Below, in pieces: positions 36,033-48,000 of a DNA stretch of 64,000 nucleotides. The notes beneath the pieces were generated by a model, which saw only the letters and a program-made list of their open reading frames with translations, was not told where the DNA came from and did no database searches. The translations under genes and the position numbers were made by a program. The first letter of the stretch is position 1; each line of letters begins with the position of its first letter. Location of the stretch: NCBI GenBank assembly GCA_903813345.2, contig CAIIXF020000011.1:2010571-2074570 (forward strand), read 5' to 3'. The DNA is from Owenia fusiformis. Lineage: Eukaryota > Annelida > Polychaeta > Sabellida > Oweniidae.

Positions 36033-39000
36033 GTAAGACTTCATATATTGCTTGAAAAATACGGTTCTTCGATAAAAGTAAACAATCAACAACACCAGAT
36101 GAAGCAATATTAAAAAATTGAAGCGAATTCACAATTGAAAAATTCCCGCATTTTCTTTCTTCGTTCAATTTTCTGAAATTTCTTTTTTTCTTGGCCGGGG
36201 AACCTGTTACCCAGGTTTTTCCAAGAAAAGCAGTGAGTCCAAACTGAAATTATTTTCTCCAAAAAATTCACGATTCGCCATTGTAGATGTTAGCATGCCC
36301 ATGATGTGTCGTAATACTTAGTAGTGAACAGAAGCCCCCCACCCCCCTTATGTTATATATAGGTTACACCATGGGCTTTCAATTAGAGAAAGTTTTAAAA
36401 AGTAAAAAATATGGTAAATAAAAAATTATTTTTACCTTGGTTCGCCAAAGGATTCCCCCGTTACGCCTAACAATACTAACATAAAGATAACACTTCAAGG
36501 AAACATATAGCTTTTTTTCTCACCAGTCAAACTGGCTTATTATCAGTCAGATTTACTCGCGTCCCTAGCTTACAGCTAGATGTAACTTCATTGATTTGGT
36601 ATGTTATCTAGAAAAAGTGTCACACGCACCTAGAACTCCTTTTAGTAATTCTTATAAATATTTATACATTTAAGTTGAAGCGTTGCTTGTCTGGATTAAG
36701 ATATTTCAAAATTTCTTTTTGGACAGAACCTCAAACTCAACAGATCCGCCATTTATACAGCTAACTCAGCAGAAAAATGGAGGTCATTTTGAAATGAAAT
36801 TCCACTTAGCTAAATTAAAATATATATAACAATCGATTAGGACGGGGATATGAGCTGATATTCTGCAAATGTATTAAAGGTATGTTTCATATAATTATGC
36901 CATAACAACTGTGCGTGTGCCACCATGATTTACAAATATTGAATATCAGGGCGGCTGTAAAAGTCACTCAAAGCCGGAATAAGGAGAAGGGTTTGGACCT
37001 AAGTAAGGTCAGATAATAGGAGATTTTGCCCAACGTTTAGAATTGATCCATGCTCCTCCTGTAGTGAGTGAATAGGTGGATCTAAAGGATGTCGTAATCA
37101 CAAATTCAAATGCCGCCATTTTTAATATTTTCCACTTCAGATTTTGAATCACCAGATTTGGTCTTATTCCAAAACACAAAGAGGTGATCGCGTAAACCTT
37201 TTGATCATGCTGAATATGATTTTATAGCCAGTTGTAATCACAGTGAATAATGACATCTCAGGGCGGAGGCCAGTTCTTTCAGATTCAAGATGCCTAACCT
37301 GGAGCATTCTATAGATTATATGGAGAACTTCCCATTATCCATGTTTGTCATGTATTTGACACATTTTTGTGAATTTAAACATTCTGTCCAAAACTCTCCC
37401 TCTGAACTGAAGAAAAAGATACACTGTAAATTATATTTACCGAAATGAATGCCTTTAAGGCTTCAAACCAGTGCAGGGGTTTCATGAGGATTTCTCATAA
37501 CAGGCTTAATAATGAAAGCAACAGGAAAAAATAATGGAAATCATAAATTTATCATGGAAAAGTTGAAAAGTCTCTGAAAACAATGGGCGATTTTGTGAAA
37601 ACGACCGGTAAAAATCGCCTGTTGCCTGCTGCAAATGAAACCTCTGCCAGTGTACTATGCATGCAAGTCTCACAAGGTTGAGTTCACTTTTCAATAAAAT
37701 GAAGTAGGGGCAATCTCCGCAAGATTTATTTATTGTGGTTTGATTTTAACCTCGTTAATAGAATTGAAACAGGGAACATTTTTCACTGCCATACATAGGA
37801 ATATCATGAACTCAAGTCAGAACTTACTATTTGAATGTTTAGAAAGACATGAAATCATGAGAGCAAAGGGATCGAAAATATTGTAAATTGTATCATTAGA
37901 AAGGTACTCTCAACTATTCTTTTGAAAGTCTATATCTCAATTTGTCCCTATGACATCTTGTTCCTTAAGAAAAAAAAATTGTTTCTTTAAATTGTGGAGT
38001 GATTTTGATATGACACAGAAGAGTTGGAGATAATAAAGACAGCTAGTCTCTAATACCAAAAAACACAAAACTATTGTATGTTGATAATTTGAATTTCATT
38101 TTGATATAGGGCTGCTTTGCGTTCCCTGGGAAAAGAAAGCAAGCACGAGCGGAAGATTTTCTGGAGGCCAGTAAGCAGGAGTGTAATACAGAGTGCTATC
38201 ACACGTACAAACTACAATGGCAACATATGGAAGAAGCGATACAGGTGAATTTCTTTCTCCTAAAACATATTTAACACTCCTTAATTGAGATGAACAGGTG
38301 AAATAAGGATCATTTCCTGAAGGAACAAATCACGAAGTTTCGAGAGCAGCATTCGAAAATGTGAAAATCTGGCCAAAATAAAAAATATGGATTTTCATAT
38401 TCATAATTTCGTGATTTTTATAGGCCAAGATGTTAAAGTTTGTGATTCACAAAAATTCATGACAATTAATAATGTTAGACAAAAAATTAAAATTATTACT
38501 CAAAAGTTGCTGATACATTCTGATAAAGGCTGAGTATAAGATTTGTCATGACTTTGAATATATATGTATGCACAAGTGTCAAAAGCATGGAACAGCTAAG
38601 TAAATGTTACAACCAGAGCTCGAAAATGTAACATCTAATAGTACTGCAAATGTGCTTATTTTGACGCTGCTTAATTTGATGGATTTGCTCAATTTCAAAT
38701 ATTAGTGACTATTTGATTTGGCGGGTTCAGGACTGAAGTTTAATGTCATTAGGACAGGTGTTTATTAAGATATTTTCTGTATTTCGTTTGGAATAATGTA
38801 GAATTGATGACATGTTGACAGGAAGAAGGGGTCTAGAAGTTTAATTTCTGAAGTGCATTGGATGAAAATTCCAAACTAAAATTCAACGGATTTTTAAATT
38901 TTTAATCCATCAAATTAAAGAGGGAGCCAAATTAAGTGTATCTACAGTATAACCATTCATAAGGAGACAAACCCCAAATATATCATATTATAATATCACT

Positions 39001-42000
39001 GAAGGTACTTGGAAATATTTCAAACTATTAATGCCATTTGAAATACATTTTCTTTGATGCATTTGCAGTTTCTCCAGGCAGAGATAAGTGGTCAGATCTT
39101 TGATGATCTGTTAAAGTTTACAGAAGCAGCGCATAGCAACAATCCACATGATAAAACAGTTCGGGAAATACCAACAGCTGCTCTTATTACAGGTAAGATG
39201 TTATTTTTTGTTAAAGTTTGCAGAAGCAGCTCATAGCAACAATCCACATGATAAAACAGTTCAGGAAATACAGACAGCTGCTCTTATTACAGGTAAGATG
39301 TTATTTTTTGTTAAAGTTTGCAGAAGCAGCTCATAGCAACAATCCACATGATAAAACAGTTCAGGAAATACCAACAGCTGCTCTTATTACAGGTAAGATG
39401 TTATTTTCTTTCATACAGAAGCACAATCATAATCCAACGGAAAGTGTGTTAATATTAAAAAATATTTAAAGTAACCTAAAGGTGACTCATACGTGTTTCA
39501 ACTTAAAGGAATGGCATGCCCAAAGACATTATGTGCAGCTCATTGCATTGCATTGAATCACCCTGAGTGTGTTTTCAATGTGCCTCCTAGATTGTTACAA
39601 TAAGAAATTAGGAAATACTAGAATGTTGCACAAAAAATTACAAAATCTTAAAATGTTGCGCTAAAAATAACCAAATCATCCACAAAAAATAGCAAAAATC
39701 AGTTACTCTCCCTCCGTTCATTTCTTCCGATCATTGGGCGTAATTATGAAAATTGCCACTTATGTTAATTAACCGTGGAAATTTTTTGTGTTGTATTTAC
39801 CTAATGGTTGGTTGAAATAACTCAAACATAAAAAAAATTAATTTTTATGGTCAGAATAATTGAAGTTCAAATCATATAAGGAGATCACAATAAGTCCATG
39901 GCATCTATGAACTCTGGGAATTATCCTTGTGTGTTATCCAGGGGATCTATGAACTCTGGGAATTACCTTCTTGTGTTATCCAGGAGTAAATGTGACGGAC
40001 CATGACGATATGTTCAGCAATTTAACGGCAATGTTGAAAGATAGAGTGACATCACATGTTGCGTTGCTGAAATCGAAAGATGGCACCAATATGAAAACAC
40101 TGGTAGGGAAGACATTATCGCAATTGATGGCTTCGGGAGAAATGGTAAGATACTTGAATTGATATGGAGCAATCGTTTAAATAAGGCACATATCCCGTTT
40201 TTTGGAACTTTGGACAACAGGCAAAAAATTCCTTAAAAATAGTAGGATATTTGGAAAATCAAAATTTTTTTGTAACCATCAAGATCACGGGGGATAAGCA
40301 AAACGAGGGCGAAGCCACGGACTGCGACTCGCGTAACTTTACACCGCAGCCCAGCGCCAAAATGGAGGGACATCCGGCAGTGCCTTCTGCTTCTTCCGAC
40401 AAAATAGAGAAATCCAGGTATTTTAAATGCTATCGTAGTGTCTAATCGGTGACCAAAATATTACTCTGTATCTACTGTTGGTCTGTAGATAAGAAAATAA
40501 GCAGTTGTCCAGATCAAGCTAAAACAGTAGCAAAGTTCTGATTTTACCTGTAAAATATGTGCATATTATTTAATTTACTATGCATTTAAAATGAGTTTTA
40601 ACACGTTTCTGATATCTAAAGGTTAGTTGAGGCTCCGAGTATTATTCGTGAAAATGATTTGATAATAGAATGTGTTCATGAGGAGAAAATTAGATTCAAA
40701 CTGCGTATTCATAGTGGACGCAGTCCAGTAAACAAAGCTATTTCAACAACGCAACACAGCCTCCATTGATATTCTAAGCAACGCAGTCCAGCTGCGAACA
40801 CGAAATAAATAAGATAGTGTAAACTATATTCCTACGCTATTATTGTTTCAGGAAAAGAAAGTCAGCATCCTGATTATCATTCAAAGTTACGTTGATTAAA
40901 ATATATCTATTACCTGAATCAATGTCCCAAATTGCTATATTGTATCGTTTAAGACCTAGAAATATGGCAATTCAATAGCGTATTTGGCAGAACAGGCGAG
41001 CGCAAGATGACAACGTAATATGTTTATTACAAACCAATTTGTGGATAGGGTTAAATATATAGATAATTGGATAGTGGTGAGACTTTTTATAAGAAGTAGA
41101 AATGCGAAACAATTAACTTTTTGATGATGCAATAAAAGCTGTTGGGGAAGAGTACATTAACTAGTATTTAAGATATCAGGAAAATATCAAATAATTGGAG
41201 AGTTGGTGAGTTAATGTAATTTTGGATGATCTTTCCAACAGTCCATCAATTGCTAGCTACCATAACTTCGTGATTTCAGCTGTATTTGACAGCTTGTATA
41301 TATTTGCAGAATGGATTGAGACACGATGTAGGTCTATTAAAATAGCCCTTTATATTCAATTTTGTCCAAAGTTGCTCCATTTCGGCCACACCTGTACACA
41401 CATTGTGCTATCTACCTTTGGCTGTGATTGCGTTCAGCTTCAGATATAAAGCAACACTGAGTCGCGGACTGCGTTGGGCAGATGGATGGACTGCGACTAT
41501 TATAAATTCCAATTTTCTATGTAATTGTACGTTTTCCGCTTACCAAATATCACACGAAGATGTAATTTAGCAACAGAACATGAATAATTATATTAATTCG
41601 ATGTCATTTCTGATTCCTTTGTTTAAATCGGTATATTAGGGACAAATATTGACAAAATTACATTTTTTTGTGGCAGATTTCGAATTCATTTGTGTTCATG
41701 CTAAACTATTGGACAGCCGAGCACCAAGAATGCCATTGCAGGTGGATTATGAATATGTTGATCACCGACTGGAACATACTAGCTATTCTGTAGAATATCC
41801 AAACCAATAATCTACCCCAAATCCTAACATGCCTTCCAAATTAAGTTTGGACTTACCGCCATTGTTCAGCTATAATGCGTTGTAACCTCGTTTTGAATTA
41901 CGCGAGTCGCAGTCCGTGGCTTCGCCCTCGTTTTGCTTATCCCCCGTGAAGATGTAGTAAAATATTTTTATACATATTTGATATTATAGCATCTCATCCA

Positions 42001-45000
42001 TTTTCAAAGTTAATGCTTTGTATTGTATACACATATTTTGTGTTTTATTGCTATATTATATGTCTGTCATGTCTTACTGTACATATGTTGTTGTATCATT
42101 GCTTTATTTTATTGATATATGTTATTTGTATTGTACATGTAGTTGTTAGATGATGAGGACCAAGACCAAGACACATTGAATATTAAGAGAATAAGTCCAT
42201 CTATTTCTGTATTGGCCTCCTGGTACAGTCACATATAAATGTTATTTGTATTGTAGTTGTTAGATGATGAGGACCAAGACCAAGACACATTGAATGTTAA
42301 GAGAATAAGTCCATCTATTTCTGTACTGGCCTCCTGGTACAGTCATATATATATGTTATTTGTATTGTAGTTGTTAGATGATGAGGACCAAGACGCATTG
42401 AATGTTAAGAGAATAAGTCCATCTATTTCTGTACTGGCCTCCTGGTACAGTCACATATATATGTTATTTGTATGTTGTAGTTGTTAGATGATGAGGACCA
42501 AGACCAAGACACATTGAATGTTAAGAGAATAAGTCCATCTATTTCTGTATTTGCCTCCTGGTACAGTCACATATATATGTTATTTGTATTGTAGTTGTTA
42601 GATGATGAGGACCAAGACCAAGACGCATTGAATGTTAAGAGAATAAGTCCATCTATTTCTGTACTGGCCTCCTGGTACAGTCACATATATGTTATTTGTA
42701 TTGTAGTTGTTAGATGATGAGGACCAAGACCAAGACATATTGAATGTTAAGAGAATAAGTCCATCTATTTCTGTACTGGCTTCCTGGTACAGTCATATAT
42801 ATATGTTATTTGTATTGTAGTTGTTAGATGATGAAGACCAAGACCAAGACATATTGAATGTTAAGAGAATAAGTCCATCTGTTTCTGTACTGGCCTCCTG
42901 GTACAGTCACATATATATGTTATTTGTATTGTAGTTGTTAGATGATGAGGACCAAGACCAAGACATATTGAATGTTAAGAGAATAAGTCCATCTGTTTCT
43001 GTACTGGCCTCCTGGTACAGTCATATATATATGTTATTTGTATTGTAGTTGTTAGATGATGAGGACCAAGACGCATTGAATGTTAAGAGAATAAGTCCAT
43101 CTATTTCTGTACTGGCCTCCTGGTACAGTCACATATATATGTTATTTGTATTGTAGTTGTTAGATGATGAGGACCAAGACCAAGACACATTGAATATTAA
43201 GAGAATAAGTCCATCTATTTCTGTATTGGCCTCCTGGTACAGTCACATATAAATGTCATTTGTATTGTAGTTGTTAGATGATGAGGACCAAGACCAAGAC
43301 ACATTGAATGTTAAGAGAATAAGTCCATCTATTTCTGTACTGGCCTCCTGGTACAGTCACATATATATGTTATTTGTATTGTAGTTGTTAGATGATGAGG
43401 ACCAAGACCAAGACACATTGAATGTTAAGAGAATAAGTCCATCTATTTCTGTACTGGCCTCCTGGTACAGTCATATATATATGTTATTTGTATTGTAGTT
43501 GTTAGATGATGAGGACCAAGACCAAGACACATTGAATGTTAAGAGAATAAGTCCATCTATTTCTGTACTGGCCTCCTGGTACAGTCATATATATATGTTA
43601 TTTGTATTGTAGTTGTTAGATGATGAGGACCAAGACCAAGACACATTGAATGTTAAGAGAATAAGTCCATCTATTTCTGTACTGGCTTCCTGGTATAGTC
43701 ACATATCAACACTGAAGGTGCAGTAAATTTTGTTAATTGATTTCAAGCCCATACATGTACTATATATTATAATACACATCTTTATATTTTAATGTTTAAA
43801 TCTCAAGAAATTTGGTACCTCTTGAAAGTGAAATAAATTTCATATGTAAAGTGTTGATTTTGATCTTTTTTATTATTAAAAGCAAATACTTTCTATCAAA
43901 TGAACATCTCTCCATTTTTTGCACTTTAAGCTCTAGAAACTTTTGGTAATTCTTTAAAAATGGGAATCTGATATTTTCAATATCCATGTAATATTTTAGC
44001 CTAGAACTTAAAATTTAATCTTTTAGACGCATTATAAACTTCTAAGGATTTGAATAGCAGCTTAAATACATTTTGTTTGTATTTAAAAACCGCTTAAATT
44101 TTAGAAACAGATATCAAGTCCTAGGAAAAGGAATAGTTCAGGTGCAGTAATAAAAGAGGGCAGCACTAGACCACCTGTTGTGATAATCCTCCAAGACATC
44201 GAGGGATTCCCTGCACGTGTCTTACAAGATTTCATAACCATTTGCCAGTAATATAATTCTTTTAATTAATCAACCCTTAAATATTTTAAATATTATTTAG
44301 TCAATAATTATTACAGAGATAAAGCATTTGATGTGATGGTTATCAAATCACATAGTTACTCTAAAATAGCATAAAACCATTGCTGATTTATGATTAGTCA
44401 GGCTAGGCATTGTTATATTTGTTGTTTTCACAAAATTGCCTGCTGTTTTTTAGGGACTTTGAATATATGATTTCCATTAATTTTGCCTGTTGTTTTCATT
44501 TATTTAGCCTGCTATGAAAAATTCTAGTGAAACCCCTGAGTGTTCGTAGTTGTATAATGAAACTTGAAAGGCCTTTATTACATTGTATCAGTGTATAATA
44601 TTTTACAAGGAGATTTTACATATTTACATTTTCTCTATTTTTCAGTAACTACCTCAGTCAGATTCCATTTGTGTTTGTTTTTGGTATTGCTACCACAGTA
44701 ACGGCTGTTCATAAACTCCTCCCCCATGCTGTCTCCTCCCTCCTCTGTCTCGAGAAATTCCAGGCTCTTCCAGCAACTGAGCATCTCAGCCAAGTTATAG
44801 ACACAGTGAGTTGAAATCAGTAATTTAATTTTCACCATTTGGCTTGAGTTTGAAACTCCAGTTTCCCAACATACAGAATATACCACTGGAGTAATTTAAC
44901 TTCTTCATCATGAATTCCTGTGTATGTCACCACCAGAAGTTTGATATCTTGTTATAGTCTCAAACTTTTTTGTGAACAATGTTCAGCGTTTGGTGGTTGA

Positions 45001-48000
45001 TGTTTGGCGTTTGGTATATGTAACCAATGTCAGGTGGTGACATTTTGCATGTAAATGTCTTGTCTTTGTTTTGCAGGTATTACTGACAGACAGGTTTACA
45101 TTCAAACTGAGCAGTAAAGTTTTCAAGCTTATCCTAGACACATTCCTCTACCATGACTTTTCAATACATAGTTTCATCAAAGCTCTTCAGGTACATTAAA
45201 ACATGAAAGCATTTTATCTTAGAATCTCTATTATTTGTCTTTCATGTTTTGTGATTAAACTATTAAAATCTCTTTGAAACGTTACAAGAAAGCAACATTC
45301 TGAATCTCAAATAGTGATTTAAATTGGATGAAGACTATTCTCTGATAGCGAGATAAATAGTGTCAAAATAGTTCATTCTTGGAACGAAGCGTGAAACTTT
45401 CCATATATCATCAGTATACATTTATCTTTGATTTAAGAGCATGAGACATTTTTTTGGTCCACTAGAACGATAAAAAAAATTATAATTATCCCCTCTGCCC
45501 CCACCAAATCCTGGGGGTGGGGGTGAGAGAATTTTTTTTCTTTTTAAAAATATGTTTGAATATATTCATATTGCAGTTTTTGTATGCTTTTAGTATGCTC
45601 AAAATAATAACTAAGATTACATAAGCATTTCTCATGGATATACTTTGTTAAAGTCTGACTGGGGGCGACGCCCATATTATCAACAAGTCAAGATGCAAGT
45701 TAGTGAATCTTCTGATTATGAATAAGAAAGTAAACTAGTTTAGCTGAACAAAATGGATGAGGATAAATCAGTTAATGATATTTATATGGTATATGCTATA
45801 AGAATTAAGAAAGACAATTTTATTGTTAAAGGCTTGTTATTGGCCACGCCCACTTTTAGTAAATAAGATATAATATGTGTTAATCACAAATATAAATTGA
45901 TTCTGTTAGGTCTTAATGAAAGCACTCTCTGACTAGTTGATCAGTTACCTTATTAGGTACCCGCATGCACTCAAGTATTATATATGCCATTATCAATTAA
46001 TGTTCACATTTCCAATTACACAAATTACACAAAAAAACGCAGGGTGGTACATGGAAGATTGGCTTTAAAGCTCTTGCAGCGTTTAGTTGAACATTGTTGC
46101 TTCCAAATGCATTTTTAAAAGCATCTGAGGCTTAGGGTAGTGTCTTCCACATTGGAACTCAAATCATTTTTCGAGTCTTGGTGTTGATTGATTCCCAACC
46201 CCATTGTGAGGGTGATGGAATGACTGGGATGGCTATATTATTGGACTGCCCCCATACATATACTGCGTCTAATGTTGGGGGAATGTTCTCACTTTGTGTG
46301 GTTTTCTTCATGAACATTTCTTGTCTTGCAGCATTTATAGTTGTTTTGTTGCTTTCTGTATTGTATAAAATAATAACAATGAAAGGTTCAATAATTGGCA
46401 TAACTACGGTTAACTTATTTGGATCTTCAGTCAAAATTGGGCGTTTGTCAATTCAGGATAAGCATTCCATTGTTTCCATGCTGTTGTTTTGGATTGACCA
46501 TGGAATCCAGATGTGGTGTCTTAACCAGTGAGGGCATGAAATAAGGGGAGACAAGTGGCCTTGTTAAGTCCAAGGGAAGCTGCCATTTCATGGGTTGGAT
46601 AATTTTTCCCATTTCCAAAAGCTATCCATATTTTGAGATTGTGAATTAGGTTCCACTTGGCGTTGTTTGCCTGTTCCTCCTTTCTGTCTGGTTGATAGTT
46701 TTAAACTGTTTTCCAGGTACTGATCCCACATAATGTCTAGTCATTCCACTTTTGCTAGCTGGGAAGAAACACAGTTTTCTATTCATTGAACATCTGAGGA
46801 CTGTTGGAATATTTTGGCCTGTTGGAGTCGGTGATCAGTCTGGCTAATTCAGGCCCTCCAACCATCGACTTTTGTAGAGCTGTCTGATTATCAAAGAGCT
46901 CCACTGCTCCACCATCTGATTTAAAAGAAGATTGTTTTTCTGCTCATGAGCTTGATCGATTGCTATAGATGGCAGAAAAGCTTCGTCTCAATTTATTCAC
47001 AGTGAAGTGGCCCTTCATGAAGGCTTCATAGATCTCTGGGTGTTTTTCTTGTAGTTGTACCATATCCCTTAGATGTACTGGAACCCATTGAGCTTAGTTG
47101 GAGTGGTCAAAAATGAAAAAACAGGGGAGAAGCTTGCTTATTGATTGGAGGTAAAGGGGAAGTTTTCTGATAGCCCTCACATAGTTAAGGCAGAGGAGTT
47201 CAATTTGAATAACTAGAAACCAAAACTTGAAAACTGGTACATGCTGTTGGGCATTACACCAATCATCAAACTCTTTAGGTATTCGATTGTCAAGATTCTC
47301 AACAGATGTATATGTAGCATAGGCTTTCTTCAGAAGAATGTACTGAAGCTGTCACTCTGTTGCCCTTCTGGTTCTGGTTAAAGTGTGTCACTTTCAGGAA
47401 GGAATCTGCTTATAAGACTTAAAGGATATTTAAAAGCTTGCATCTTGTTCTCATCCATTCCTTCTTATAATAAAAACATATGACATAAAGTCATCTGAGT
47501 AGTTATTGGGAATTTACACCAAACAGGAAATGAAAAAATCATGTGGATTTTAAAATTTTTTGAAGTAAGATAACAGAGTTCTGCTTTGATCTTCAGTCAG
47601 TTGTACTACTCCCATATATCGTTTACATTGCCAGGATCACAATGGTCATTGTCCCATTGTCAAAATGACCCTTACCATGCAGAAATAGCCTTTTCAGCGC
47701 TCTGAAAATGTGACTGAAAATAGTAAAAAGTCAGTGTTTCAAAAAGGTCAGTGAGCAGAATAATATAATGGGCACATTTTCTGAAAAATTCAATATATTC
47801 TGTTCAGTGACCTTTCGGAAGTGCTAACTTTTAACTTTTTTCAGTCTTTTTTCATGATCCTGGTCATGTAAATAAAATATGGGAGTAGTAAAACTGATAG
47901 AAGGTTAAAGCAGAACTCTGTTATCTTAGTTCAAACAATTCTCAAATCCACATGTTTTGGTGTAAATTTCTGATAACTACCCCGAAACCTTAAGCAATAT

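Noticed and set aside
40251-40445. 64-codon ORF MENQNFF...
   Set aside because: Most of it is the terminal inverted repeat of the 1663-bp transposon.
42143-43590. Upstream exon 5 copies as mutually exclusive exons
   Set aside because: Units 1-13 lack the exon 3' end and a donor site, so they cannot serve as complete alternative exons.
46178-46531. 117-codon plus-strand ORF with hydrophobic segments
   Set aside because: It is the antisense shadow of the decayed minus-strand transposon protein (WGQ and PSPSQWGW on the other strand).
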